From the NCBI RefSeq assembly GCF_008692195.1, contig NZ_RXOM01000009.1, positions 52,985 to 116,984 on the forward strand: a stretch of DNA of 64,000 nt, read 5' to 3'. How positions within the stretch are numbered: the stretch's first letter is position 1; each line of letters begins with the position of its first letter. The notes beneath the pieces were generated by a model. That model did not search any database, was not told the DNA's origin, and worked only from the letters and a program-made list of their open reading frames with translations. Shown piece by piece: positions 54,808 to 63,936 of this stretch. The position numbers and the translations under genes were made by a program. This DNA comes from Salegentibacter sp. R32. Its GTDB lineage: Bacteria; Bacteroidota; Bacteroidia; Flavobacteriales; Flavobacteriaceae.

Positions 54808-55824
54808 TTATTTGCTAAATCTATGAAGTACAAACGTCATAGCGGCTAATAAACAAAAAGCACCTACTTGGTGAGTAACTCCAAGCCAAACAGGAACTTG
54901 ATAAATTAGAGTGAACACACCTAATAAAAATTGAACAAAAACAATAATTAATAATGCATTAATACCATTTTTTTGAGGTTTGGTAATCGTCAACTTTTTA
55001 GCTTTATACCAAATTACAAGGATAACTGCTACTACAAAATAAGCGAGATAGCGATGTACAAACTGAACGCCACTTTTTCCGGTGATAAAGTTTTTCCAAA
55101 CCGGCTTTTGTTCTATATAAACCGTTTCATGAATCAATTTTCCTTCTGCCATATATGGCCAATAATTATGGATGAACCCGGCATCTAATCCTGCTACAAA
55201 TGCTCCCCAAGTGATTTGAATTATTAAAACAATCATTCCTATCCATATCCATTTTTTCATATTAGGAACGGCTGGCTTAAGTTTGTTTTTGTAAATAATA
55301 TCCAGAGCTACCCAAAAAGAATAAGCAAAAGTGATAAATGCTGTTAGAAGGTGAGCAGCTAACCGGTAGTGACTAACTGAAGGCCGGTCTACCAAACCGC
55401 TTTTTACCATATACCAACCCATAAAACCTTGAAAAGCCCCTAGGGCTAATAAAACAATGGCTTTTTTTATGGTGGGTTTGCTAAGTTGTTTTGTAAATAA
55501 AAAATATAAAAATGGAATAATGAAAATTATTCCAATAAGTCGACCGATTACCCGATGAATCCATTCCCAGAAATAAATATCTTTAAAATCTTCTAAATTA
55601 AAATGGTAATGTAATTTTTGATATTCGGGATATTGTTTGTAGAGTTCAAAAGCTTCAACCCATTCTTGTTGATTCATAGGAGGAATCACACCCTGAATTA
55701 ACTTGTAATTAGATATGGAAAGTCCTGAATTGGTAAGACGTGTTATACCGCCAACTATTACCATAATAAAAATAAAGGCACACCCCGTTAACAGCCAGTA
55801 AACTACTTTTTTGTTATCTTTCAT
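54808..55824 (-). CDS. Heme A synthase (COX15/CtaA family)
   Basis: A 338-residue membrane protein with about eight helices. It oxidises heme O to heme A for cytochrome oxidase. The conserved histidines appear in KLHYHFNLEDFKDIYFWEWIHRVIGR (about 54-79), SHYRLAAHLLTA, GAFVAGLDAGFIHNYWP with KLIHETV, FVHRYLAYFV and GVTHQVGAF. The opening VYWLLTGCAFIFIMVIVGGITRLTNSGLSI is diagnostic. It lies 39 bases after cca on the same strand and may be read with it. Confidence 0.94.
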   Translation of the reverse strand: MKDNKKVVYWLLTGCAFIFIMVIVGGITRLTNSGLSISNYKLIQGVIPPMNQQEWVEAFELYKQYPEYQKLHYHFNLEDFKDIYFWEWIHRVIGRLIGIIFIIPFLYFLFTKQLSKPTIKKAIVLLALGAFQGFMGWYMVKSGLVDRPSVSHYRLAAHLLTAFITFAYSFWVALDIIYKNKLKPAVPNMKKWIWIGMIVLIIQITWGAFVAGLDAGFIHNYWPYMAEGKLIHETVYIEQKPVWKNFITGKSGVQFVHRYLAYFVVAVILVIWYKAKKLTITKPQKNGINALLIIVFVQFLLGVFTLIYQVPVWLGVTHQVGAFCLLAAMTFVLHRFSK

Positions 55825-55863
55825 CAGGTATAGTATTAATTCTAATTTCTTCTTACTAGTTGA

Positions 55864-57318
55864 TTAAGAATTTTTATTTACTCCACTATCTTTTGGAGCT
55901 TGTAGGTTTAATTCTTTTCCTTTTTTCAACATAAATTGATAGGCAGCTTCATATTCATTAGGGATTTCACCTTCTAAAATAGCTTCTTTAATTGCATTTT
56001 TAATGATTCCGATTTCACGGGAAGGTTTAATGTTGAATGTTTCCATAATTTCTTCTCCCGAAACAGGAGGTTGAAAATTTCTAACATGGTCACGTTCTTC
56101 AACTTCTTTTATTTTTTGTCTAACAATTTTAAAGTTGTTATGGTATTTTTTGTAACGTTTTGGGTTTTTGGTGGTAATATCTGCTTCACAAAGCGTCATT
56201 AAATCTTCAATATAATCTCCGGCATCAAAAATTAATCTTCTTACCGCAGAATCGGTAACGTGCTCTTCAGCAATTACAATAGGGCGAGAGCTCATAAATA
56301 CCATTTTTTGAACGAATTTCATTTTTTCATTCAATGGCATTTTTAAACGTTTAAAAAGTTTAAAAACCATTTTTGCTCCCACAAATTCGTGGTTATGAAA
56401 AGTCCACCCGATTTTTTTATGGAATTTTTTGGTGGGCGCTTTCCCGATATCGTGCAGTAAGGCTGCCCATCGCAACCAAAGGTTATCAGTATTTTCTGAA
56501 ATATTATCCACCACTTCCAGAGTATGCCAAAAATTATCTTTATGCCGCTGACCTTCTTTTTCATCTATACCTTGAAGGGCTGAAAGCTCTGGTAAGATTA
56601 ATGGTAGAAGTTTGGTTTTTCTAAGTAATGCAAATCCCACAGAAGGTTTTTCGGCTAACAGGATTTTATTCAATTCATCTACAATTCGTTCCCGAGAAAT
56701 GATTTTGATACGTTTGTGATTTTCGGTAATGGCTTGCAATGAATTTTCTTCAATTTTAAAACCCAATTGCGTAGCAAACCTAATGGCGCGCATCATTCTT
56801 AGTGGATCGTCAGAATAGGTGATTCCAGGCTCTAATGGAGTTTTAATGAGTTGCTGTTTGAGGTGTTCTAAACCATTAAAAGGGTCTAAAAGTTCTCCAA
56901 AATTTTCTTTGTTAAGTTGAAGTGCTAAAGCGTTGATAGTGAAATCCCTTCGGTTCTGGTCGTCTTCTAATGTGCCTTGTTCAACCTCAGGATTACGAGA
57001 ATTTTCAGAATAAGATTCTTTTCTGGCTCCTACAAATTCAACTTCTAAATCAAAAGCCCTTAACATCGCAGTTCCATAGGTTTTAAAAACCTGAACTTTA
57101 GGTTGGTGAGGTAATAATTTTGACACTTCTTTAGCAAGGGAGATTCCGCTTCCAACGGCAACGATATCTATATCTTTGGCATCGCCCCGTTGTAAAAAGT
57201 AATCTCTTACAAAACCACCAATAGCATAGGTTTCGAGACCTAAATTATCTGCTGCTTTAGTAATATATTCAAAAATAGGATGTGTTAAGGCTTCTTGATA
57301 AGTTTTTTCCTGAGGCAT
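55864..57318 (-). CDS. cca: CCA tRNA nucleotidyltransferase with HD domain
   Basis: A 484-residue enzyme. The nucleotidyltransferase head has YAIGGFVRDYFLQRGDAKDIDIV (about 31-53) with the two catalytic aspartates, RRDFTINALAL near 125, and DPLRMMRAIRFATQLGF near 165. The HD domain carries LLHDIGKAPTK near 276. It adds or repairs the 3' CCA of tRNAs. It follows tsaC by 2 bases, so both are co-transcribed with the upstream glycan genes. Confidence 0.94.
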   Translation of the reverse strand: MPQEKTYQEALTHPIFEYITKAADNLGLETYAIGGFVRDYFLQRGDAKDIDIVAVGSGISLAKEVSKLLPHQPKVQVFKTYGTAMLRAFDLEVEFVGARKESYSENSRNPEVEQGTLEDDQNRRDFTINALALQLNKENFGELLDPFNGLEHLKQQLIKTPLEPGITYSDDPLRMMRAIRFATQLGFKIEENSLQAITENHKRIKIISRERIVDELNKILLAEKPSVGFALLRKTKLLPLILPELSALQGIDEKEGQRHKDNFWHTLEVVDNISENTDNLWLRWAALLHDIGKAPTKKFHKKIGWTFHNHEFVGAKMVFKLFKRLKMPLNEKMKFVQKMVFMSSRPIVIAEEHVTDSAVRRLIFDAGDYIEDLMTLCEADITTKNPKRYKKYHNNFKIVRQKIKEVEERDHVRNFQPPVSGEEIMETFNIKPSREIGIIKNAIKEAILEGEIPNEYEAAYQFMLKKGKELNLQAPKDSGVNKNS

Positions 57319-57320
57319 TT

Positions 57321-57881
57321 TTACTTTCTAATAACTTGCACTTTTCCATCTAAACTCAACTTAATGATCGTTGAAGGCTGAGCATTTTTTTTAGACGGCT
57401 GCAAATTTACAACATAGTCTACTCCTTTTAAAATTTCAGGGCTTATTTGCTTGAAAGATTTTGGTGTGGGTTGACCACTTATGTTCGCTGAAGTAGAAAC
57501 AATTGGTTTCCTGAATTTTCGAATAAGTTGATTACAGAATTTATCTTTACAAACTCGAATGGCGAGTGAATTATCTTCATTAATTAAATTCTCGGCAACT
57601 CGAATGGGGTCGTCATAGACAATGGTAGTTGGTTTAGCAGCGTATTTTAGAATATCGTAGGCTACTTCCGGAATTTCTTCAACATATTGATTAAGCATTT
57701 TAAAATCTGAAACCAAGCAGATTAACGATTTACTTTCGGCTCTTTGCTTTAAAGAAAAAACTTTATCTACGGCTTCTGCATTGGTAGCGTCACAGCCAAT
57801 TCCCCAAACCGTATCGGTTGGGTAAAGTATGAGTCCGCCTCGTTTTAAAGTCGCTATGGTATTGTTGATTTCTTCTTTCAT
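57321..57881 (-). CDS. tsaC: L-threonylcarbamoyladenylate synthase (Sua5/YciO/YrdC family)
   Basis: 186 residues from the ATG at 57881, which begins one base after the previous stop; an ATG at 57890 would overlap that gene. GGLILYPTDTVWGIGCDATN (about 16-35), KQRAESKSLICLV (the KR-x-x-x-K/SxxL motif), LAIRVCKDKFCNQLI and PIVSTSANISGQPTPKSF are conserved. It makes the intermediate for t6A37 of tRNA. It is embedded in the glycan operon and followed by cca, giving two tRNA-maturation genes in a row. Confidence 0.93.
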   Translation of the reverse strand: MKEEINNTIATLKRGGLILYPTDTVWGIGCDATNAEAVDKVFSLKQRAESKSLICLVSDFKMLNQYVEEIPEVAYDILKYAAKPTTIVYDDPIRVAENLINEDNSLAIRVCKDKFCNQLIRKFRKPIVSTSANISGQPTPKSFKQISPEILKGVDYVVNLQPSKKNAQPSTIIKLSLDGKVQVIRK

Positions 57882-57882
57882 T

Positions 57883-58791
57883 TTAAACATTTAAATAATC
57901 AAAAACTTTTTCTGCAAATTTGTGATTTATTTCTCTACATTCTTCTAATATACCTGAGTAATTTTGAGCTTTTTTGCTGTCTTCGATAGCGTTTTCAAAG
58001 GATGAATAGACAGGATCATATTTAAAGTCATAAAATTTAGAAGAATTGGGTACAACAACTACTTTTTTACTTAATAACATACTCCAATACATACCGTGGT
58101 AACTATCGGTGATAATGGTTTCTGTACTTCCTATGAAATTAATGAGCTTTTTTATAGAGGTATTATTAGAAATTGATGGATAATTTTGAAACTTTTGTGT
58201 TATTTCTTTTTTAGCAAGTGTTTCTCGATGAAAGATAACCCCAATATCTTGGGTAATATTATATTTGTTATCAAAAACCGGATGTAAACAACTAACACAA
58301 GGAACATAATCTCCTGACATTTTTTGATCTCTAGTCCCAATAACATCAAAAGAATTAGTATTTATGTTGTAGTTTTTGATGTTATTAAACTCTTCTTTTT
58401 TCTTAGAATTATGACCAACTCCCCAGACAACAATTTTTTTATTAGGATATCTATGTCTTAAAGCTTCAAACATTTTCATTTGATGATTAAAAGCTCCACG
58501 ATTTAATAACCCACCTCCTCCGACAATTATTTGATTGTTAGTCACTCTGTTTATAAAACGTTGTCTAATATTTCTTTTTCTATGCTTATAATTAAGAATG
58601 CTTAGTGGTTTTTGATTAATTTCTTTGAAATAATGATAGGGGGCACAGAGTTCATCTCCAATATTATCTAGACTAACTGCATGTACATTAATAATCTTCC
58701 TGTTATGATTTTCAGAATTTAAAACTTTATTTATCACTATTCTTTTTTGAACAGAAGTTTTGGTTGATTTATAAATCTTTTTTATTCCCAT
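57883..58791 (-). CDS. Polysaccharide pyruvyl transferase family protein
   Basis: A 302-residue protein. VHAVSLDNIGDELCAPYHYF (about 37-56), IIVGGGGLLNRGAFNH (about 88-103), KKIVVWGVGHNSKK, DVIGTRDQKMSGDYVPCVSCLHP and the C-terminal ETIITDSYHGMYWSMLLSKKV match the family. It probably adds a pyruvyl ketal to a sugar of surface glycan or LPS. It lies between glycosyltransferase genes and tsaC with one-base gaps. Confidence 0.9.
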   Translation of the reverse strand: MGIKKIYKSTKTSVQKRIVINKVLNSENHNRKIINVHAVSLDNIGDELCAPYHYFKEINQKPLSILNYKHRKRNIRQRFINRVTNNQIIVGGGGLLNRGAFNHQMKMFEALRHRYPNKKIVVWGVGHNSKKKEEFNNIKNYNINTNSFDVIGTRDQKMSGDYVPCVSCLHPVFDNKYNITQDIGVIFHRETLAKKEITQKFQNYPSISNNTSIKKLINFIGSTETIITDSYHGMYWSMLLSKKVVVVPNSSKFYDFKYDPVYSSFENAIEDSKKAQNYSGILEECREINHKFAEKVFDYLNV

Positions 58792-58792
58792 A

Positions 58793-59848
58793 TTAATTTT
58801 CCATCAATTCTTTATAGACTTTTAAATATTCTCTAGCAGCATTTTTCCAACTAAAGAATTGTGCTCTTTCTTTTAATCCTTTAATATAAAATTCTTTTTT
58901 AGCATTAAAAATTTCTATTCCGTTTTCAAAAACTCCTTTCATTAGAGGTGCTTCAAATTCATCCCAATAGAAAACTAAATCTTGTCCAATTTCGGGTAAA
59001 GAGGTTTTGTTGGAAGAAAATATTGGTTTCTGAAAAAACATTGCTTCAACAATAGGTAGGCCAAAACCTTCTCTTAAAGATGGAAATACAAAAGCTTTAC
59101 AATTTTTATAATAGAACTGTTTTTCGGTATCGCTAATTTTCCCTACTAAATGAACCTGAGATTCTAATTTTTTTTGCTGAATAACTTCCCTGATTTCTTC
59201 GCCATAAGAAGTGGTGTTTTTTCCTGCTAATACTAGGTTATGATCCGGCAATATTTCAATTATATCAAGTAAACATTTTAAATTTTTTCGAGGAGCAAAC
59301 TCCCCGATAAAAAATAAGTAAGGCTGATGAGGGGTTATTTTAGGTTTGAAATTTGGCGGAATTGCTAACTCTTGAATAGGATTACCATTGTAGACCACAT
59401 ATTCTGGCACATCTGGAATTTCAAAATAGTGATGGGTCGAACTTTTGGCAAACTCTGAGATGTAAGTAATACCTTTACTTTTTAAAAGTTTTTCTTGAAA
59501 ACGAATATGGTTGGGATGTGTTTTTTGTTCTGCAAAAACGGTATTGTGAACGGTTAATAGATAAGGAATATCGTGATAAGGCTCGATCTTGGTATTTTGA
59601 TTAAGCGCATGCCATAAATCGTATTTCTTTCGAATCCTTAGATTTTCATAGCGTCTAAAAGAAAAGTATTTTTTGTAGTTAAAGCTATTACCAAATTGTT
59701 TTCTATCTTGTAATATATTGGGAGAATGGATGGTAAGTTGTACTTCTTTAGGTAAGTCTTTAAAAGCTTTTAGTAATTGAATATTGAATTGGCCAAAACC
59801 AAAATAAGGGTTTTTAAGGTTATGAGATTCTAAAAAGACTTTTTTCAT
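58793..59848 (-). CDS. Glycosyltransferase family 4 protein
   Basis: A 351-residue GT-B enzyme. The N-terminal acceptor domain has NPYFGFGQFNIQLLKAF. The nucleotide-sugar domain has PYLFFIGEFAPRKNLKCLLD (about 174-193), NLVLAGKNTTSYGEE, and FVFPSLREGFGLPIVEAMFF with the E-x7-E motif near 257. It probably transfers a sugar in surface-glycan or LPS-core assembly. Its donor is unknown. The gap to the next gene is one base. Confidence 0.92.
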   Translation of the reverse strand: MKKVFLESHNLKNPYFGFGQFNIQLLKAFKDLPKEVQLTIHSPNILQDRKQFGNSFNYKKYFSFRRYENLRIRKKYDLWHALNQNTKIEPYHDIPYLLTVHNTVFAEQKTHPNHIRFQEKLLKSKGITYISEFAKSSTHHYFEIPDVPEYVVYNGNPIQELAIPPNFKPKITPHQPYLFFIGEFAPRKNLKCLLDIIEILPDHNLVLAGKNTTSYGEEIREVIQQKKLESQVHLVGKISDTEKQFYYKNCKAFVFPSLREGFGLPIVEAMFFQKPIFSSNKTSLPEIGQDLVFYWDEFEAPLMKGVFENGIEIFNAKKEFYIKGLKERAQFFSWKNAAREYLKVYKELMEN

Positions 59849-59859
59849 GATTCCTGTTT

Positions 59860-60723
59860 TTAGCTAGAAGATTTTTGTTTTTTCTTCTTTTTTCGAAGTC
59901 GAATCGAACGTTTAAGATCTTTATAAATACATTTAAATTGCGTATCGAAATAATTGCCAATACTTTGAAACATCCATTTTGGTTGTGCTTCTAGACCTTC
60001 TATGATCTCTTCTCTTTTTTCGGCATTCATCTTAAAGTTTTGTAATTCTGCTGCAGCAACCTTACCGTAGCCCGTAAATTCATTCACTTTATTTTCTTGA
60101 TGAATAATCGACATCCAAAGTCTTTTATGATTAATACGTTCAACTAACGGATCAAGTTTCCAGTCTGCATGCCCTTTTTGCCAAACAGATTTTGGCTGTT
60201 CATTTTTTTCAATTAAACTAATAAAAGGATTCCAAAGTTGGCGCTTTTTACCTAAACGAAACTTTGGTGAAATTTGAAGCGTAAATCCATCGGCATAATC
60301 AAAAGCCCAATGATTTTTTTCTACAAAGCGTTTTTGTATATCGGCTATAAAGTTATAGGCAATACAATCGTCATTATCAATTCTGCTGGTTATAAGATAT
60401 TCTGAAGTTACTTTGCTTAATTCTTCTTGAATCGCAGGCACAAAAGCTTGCATATTCTCTACAAAACGAGGTTGAAATTTAGGGTAACCTAGTGATAAAC
60501 CTAAAATCCGATCTTTAAAAGTTTTAGGCGTATCTACATCAAAATAAACCAACCAAGTGAAATTTTGATTGTTCTGATGTTTTACCGAAGGAAAACAAAA
60601 GGATTCGAACAACTTAAAGCGTCTTTCTAACCATTCTTCGGTTAACACCGGAATGTTATTTTTAGAAGTATCCCAACCTTCTTTTTTTAGGTTAAATCGT
60701 GTAATAAGGTAATGCTGAAACAT
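59860..60723 (-). CDS. Putative rhamnosyltransferase-like glycosyltransferase
   Basis: A 287-residue protein opening MFQHYLITRFNLKKEGWDTS, followed by LTEEWLERRFKLFESFCFPSVKHQNNQNFTWLVYFDVDTP, the pattern of the putative rhamnosyl transferase family. SRIDNDDCIAYNFI near 118 supplies a DxD-like metal site of a GT-A fold. The end is strongly basic (RLRKKKKKQKSSS). The sugar specificity is not established by this similarity. It lies 11 bases upstream of the GT4 gene at 58793. Confidence 0.85.
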   Translation of the reverse strand: MFQHYLITRFNLKKEGWDTSKNNIPVLTEEWLERRFKLFESFCFPSVKHQNNQNFTWLVYFDVDTPKTFKDRILGLSLGYPKFQPRFVENMQAFVPAIQEELSKVTSEYLITSRIDNDDCIAYNFIADIQKRFVEKNHWAFDYADGFTLQISPKFRLGKKRQLWNPFISLIEKNEQPKSVWQKGHADWKLDPLVERINHKRLWMSIIHQENKVNEFTGYGKVAAAELQNFKMNAEKREEIIEGLEAQPKWMFQSIGNYFDTQFKCIYKDLKRSIRLRKKKKKQKSSS

Positions 60724-60728
60724 AGTTT

Positions 60729-61907
60729 TTATTTTTTCTCCGCTAAAATTTCTTCGTAATACTTAAAGGAGTTGTTCACCATTAGTTCTTGTGAAAAATT
60801 CTTTATTACTTTTTCTCGAGCCTTTTTTTCCATTTGTGAAAATGCTTCTGGATTTTGAAAAACTTCAGAGATATGATTTATAAAATCTTCATCGGTATTG
60901 GCTATAAAACCGTCTTCTTGATGAGTGATTATTTCTTTTGCTACCGGAATGTTAGAGACAATTGTGACTTTTTGTAAAGCCATGGCTTCAACAATCGTAA
61001 AGCCAAAAGTTTCACCTTTCGAAGGAACGATAACCAATGCAGCTTTAGCAATATGTTTAGGTAAATCTAATAAAGAAATATGTCCGTAATAGTTTACATT
61101 GCTTTTAGCATTTTTAGTTATTAATTCTGTCTTAAGATTATTGAAATAATTTTCGTTTTTACCAATTATATAAAGTGAAGCTTCAGGAAATTTTTCGTGA
61201 ACTTTATTAAAAATTTTTGCTAATCGGTCTACACCTTTGGCGTCTGATAAAGTGCCAAAGTAAAATATAGATTGCGGTATTTTTTCTTGTTGCTTTATTG
61301 GTTTAAATACTTCGGTATTAATGCCATTATGAATGACTTTTTTTACTTCAACATCATAATATTTTTTGATAAATGATTTTGAAAAGTGAGAATTCGCAAC
61401 AGTATAAGGTGTTTGTTGTAAAGCTTTTTTTTCTAATTGAATTTTCAATTCATTACCGGTATGACCCAAAAAGTGATTCCAAAAGCCACGTGAGCCGTGA
61501 TACCTGGTAACTAGTGGAATACTATTATCCCAATAAGCTGTAAAACCATTAAAGGTAAAAGACTGAATAATATCTATATGATGCTTTAAAGCAAATTGTT
61601 TGAGTTTTTTTGCTAAATATTTACGTTCTTTTTTTAGCCAATAATATTCTAATTTTTGATTATTTAGCTTAGAACTTAATGAGCGACCTAATTCTGCAAG
61701 TGGAAATTTTTTATTGTATTGTTTGAAAAATTCAATTTCAATTTGACCATCAAAAAAATGATGTTTTTTCTTTGAAAAGCCGTAAACCTTAACGGTATGA
61801 CCCTCTTTAACAAGTTGAGTAGCCATAATTTTAAAAAAAGAACCTACTCCACCGGCAGCAGGTAGGTTATGGTGTGCGTACTCATTTGTAAAAAAAAGAA
61901 TATTCAT
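60729..61907 (-). CDS. Glycosyltransferase family 4 protein
   Basis: A 392-residue GT-B enzyme. AAGGVGSFFKIMATQLVKEGHTVKVYG (about 17-43) is the N-terminal glycine-rich start. VIHNGINTEVFKPI, SIFYFGTLSDAKGVDRLAKIF and VPSKGETFGFTIVEAMALQKVTIVSN carry the donor-binding E-x7-E motif. It is probably involved in surface-glycan assembly. Its ATG overlaps the stop of the upstream glycosyltransferase gene (TAATG). Confidence 0.92.
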   Translation of the reverse strand: MNILFFTNEYAHHNLPAAGGVGSFFKIMATQLVKEGHTVKVYGFSKKKHHFFDGQIEIEFFKQYNKKFPLAELGRSLSSKLNNQKLEYYWLKKERKYLAKKLKQFALKHHIDIIQSFTFNGFTAYWDNSIPLVTRYHGSRGFWNHFLGHTGNELKIQLEKKALQQTPYTVANSHFSKSFIKKYYDVEVKKVIHNGINTEVFKPIKQQEKIPQSIFYFGTLSDAKGVDRLAKIFNKVHEKFPEASLYIIGKNENYFNNLKTELITKNAKSNVNYYGHISLLDLPKHIAKAALVIVPSKGETFGFTIVEAMALQKVTIVSNIPVAKEIITHQEDGFIANTDEDFINHISEVFQNPEAFSQMEKKAREKVIKNFSQELMVNNSFKYYEEILAEKK

Positions 61908-63019
61908 TAGCGATTATTTTTTACCACTTTATTTAACTCATCAAACATTTTTTTTGCAATAACATCTTTGGTGAAATTATCGATTAAATATTGATAACCC
62001 TTTTCTTTAAACTTTTCTTGAAGTGCTTTGTCTGCAAGTAACTGCATCACTTTATCTGCAAAATCTTCAGGATTGCCTACTTCAGCTAGAAGTCCGGTTT
62101 TTTGATCGATAACCACTTCAGGTATTCCGCCGGCGTTTGCGGCTACAATAGGGACTTTACAAGCATAAGATTCAAGTAAGACGCCACCGGTAGGTTCGTT
62201 ATTTGAGGTGAACATAAAAAGATCAAAATCGGGTAAGATCTCTGGAATATCTTTTCTGAAGCCGGCAAATATGATATGATCTTCTAGATCAAGTTCTTTC
62301 ACTAAAGTACGAATTTCTTCTTCTAAAGCGCCTTTGCCAACTAAAATAAATTTTGCCTGAAGCTGGTATTGATTTACCAAAACCGCTACGGTTTTCACCC
62401 AGGTTTTATGATCTTTAAAACCGGTGAATTCAGCAATATTTCCAATAATGGGAATTGATGGATCAATTTGAAACTCTTCACGTAATTTACCCGTAGGTTG
62501 TTGATGAGGAAATTTATTAATATCGGTAACGCTACCTACCACACATAATTTATTGTGATCTTTTACCGCATATTTTAATACATCAACTACCGGATGTGAA
62601 ACACAAATTATTTTTTTAATACCGTTGTAATTGTATTTCCATTTTCTAAGAAAGTTGGTATCTACACGTCTAATTAGCGTACGGCAGAGTACGAGCGGAG
62701 TTTTCATTCTGTAAATGAAAGATGAAAGTACTGCAAGAGTTTGTGCTTTACTACTGTGAATAAAAATAACATCGGCATTTTTCTCCTGAACTATTTTTTT
62801 AAATTCTTTAGCGAATTTAAAGTCGTATTCAGACTTGAAATCAAAACCGATAACCTGCATGTTTTTAGAAGATGCTCTTTTAAAAACTTCAGAATTATTA
62901 GGGCAAACAATCCATTGATCTTCTACATAACCAAAGCCTTTAAAGGCTTCGTATAGATATATTATTTTTTGTTCGTGTCCTCGCCAACCATCTGCAGCAG
63001 TAAATTGTATTAACCTCAT
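61907..63019 (-). CDS. Glycosyltransferase family 4 protein, first gene of glycan operon
   Basis: A 370-residue GT-B enzyme opening MRLIQFTAADGWRGHEQKII. IIGNIAEFTGFKDHKTWVK (about 190-208), AKFILVGKGALEEEI, HIIFAGFRKDIPEIL and TSNNEPTGGVLLESYACKVPIVAANAGGIPEVV (with the EP-x-GGV-x-LE motif) are typical. It is the first gene of the run 63019 to 55864, whose members are separated by overlaps or gaps of 1-11 bases, and faces the WaaP-like gene across a 91-base divergent region. Confidence 0.92.
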   Translation of the reverse strand: MRLIQFTAADGWRGHEQKIIYLYEAFKGFGYVEDQWIVCPNNSEVFKRASSKNMQVIGFDFKSEYDFKFAKEFKKIVQEKNADVIFIHSSKAQTLAVLSSFIYRMKTPLVLCRTLIRRVDTNFLRKWKYNYNGIKKIICVSHPVVDVLKYAVKDHNKLCVVGSVTDINKFPHQQPTGKLREEFQIDPSIPIIGNIAEFTGFKDHKTWVKTVAVLVNQYQLQAKFILVGKGALEEEIRTLVKELDLEDHIIFAGFRKDIPEILPDFDLFMFTSNNEPTGGVLLESYACKVPIVAANAGGIPEVVIDQKTGLLAEVGNPEDFADKVMQLLADKALQEKFKEKGYQYLIDNFTKDVIAKKMFDELNKVVKNNR

Positions 63020-63073
63020 GAATTACAAAAATTGAATGCAAATTAACCAAAATTCTATTAATAAAGCATGATG

Positions 63074-63106
63074 TTGAAATTTTATAAGTTTAAAAATATA
63101 TTTTTG
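63074..63106 (+). promoter_or_regulatory. Promoter of the WaaP-like gene, positioned for a leaderless transcript
   Basis: TTG at 63074-63076, 22 bases, then TATTTTTG at 63099-63106. The ATG at 63111 follows after 4 bases. Confidence 0.6.
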
Positions 63107-63110
63107 CAGT

Positions 63111-63872
63111 ATGGTTGAAGTTTACAATGGAAAATACAGTCACCTAAGAACATTTGTTAAACACAAGATTGAAAATTTTCAGGAGGAAGGTGAAAGATTA
63201 GGGAATGGAGATAGAAATGAAATTAAACTCTTTAAATGTGAAGATGGTATTGTATTAAATATCAAATCATTTAAAGTCCCCAATTATATAAATAAAGTAG
63301 CCTATAAATACTTTAGAAAAAGTAAGGCTAGAAGATCGTTTGAGTATGCGGTGAAACTTCAAAAATTAGGCTTAGGAACACCAGATCCCATTGCTTATTT
63401 TGAATTCCCAACAGCTCTCTTATTTAAAAAAAGTTTTTACGTAAGTGAACACCTGGAAGCAGATTACACTTACCGTGATTTAACTTTCGATTTTGAAATA
63501 CCTAATCACGAAGAAATTTTGAGGGCATTTACAAGATTTACATTTCAGCTTCATGAAAATCAAGTTTTGTTTTTAGATCATTCCCCTGGAAATACACTTA
63601 TTAAAATTAATAATGGAGAATATCAATTTTATTTGGTTGATCTAAACCGGATGGAATTTAAGTCTCTTTCTTTTGAGGAACGGATTAAGAATTTTGCAAA
63701 GTTAACGGTACATAAATCTATGATAGCAGTAATGAGTGAAGAATATGCCAAATGTATAGGTGAAGATTATCAAAAGGTTTTTCAACTAATGTGGAGTGAA
63801 ACTAAAAAATTTCAAGAAAAGTTTCATCGTAAACGCCGTTTAAAGAAAAAAATTAAGTTTTGGAAAAAGTGA
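63111..63872 (+). CDS. Kdo/WaaP-family lipopolysaccharide kinase-like protein
   Basis: A 253-residue protein with a protein-kinase-like fold. KAYKYFRKSKARR-like basic residues near 64-75 are followed by SFEYAVKLQKLGLGTPDPIAYFE (about 76-98), a hinge FYVSEHLEADYTYRDL, the catalytic loop LDHSPGNTLIKI (about 155-166) with D and N, and the metal-binding D in YLVDLNRMEF (about 174-183). It probably phosphorylates the Kdo or heptose of the lipid A-core, in keeping with the divergent glycosyltransferase operon. Bacteroidota usually carry phosphorylated Kdo, which fits. Confidence 0.88.
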   Translation: MVEVYNGKYSHLRTFVKHKIENFQEEGERLGNGDRNEIKLFKCEDGIVLNIKSFKVPNYINKVAYKYFRKSKARRSFEYAVKLQKLGLGTPDPIAYFEFPTALLFKKSFYVSEHLEADYTYRDLTFDFEIPNHEEILRAFTRFTFQLHENQVLFLDHSPGNTLIKINNGEYQFYLVDLNRMEFKSLSFEERIKNFAKLTVHKSMIAVMSEEYAKCIGEDYQKVFQLMWSETKKFQEKFHRKRRLKKKIKFWKK

Positions 63873-63904
63873 TGGGTCTGTAAATTAAACTCTGTCTGAT
63901 GTTT

Positions 63905-63936
63905 CAATTCCACTGGGGCTAGCCCCAGTGGAATTG
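63905..63936. repeat. 32-bp perfect palindrome near the right edge
   Basis: CAATTCCACTGGGGCT is followed immediately by its exact reverse complement. The plus-strand side continues GGCTTTTAT, so it may terminate the WaaP-like gene 33 bases upstream. Its length, lack of a spacer and GC-rich core in AT-rich DNA also suit the tip of a mobile or REP-type element running out of the window. Confidence 0.7.
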
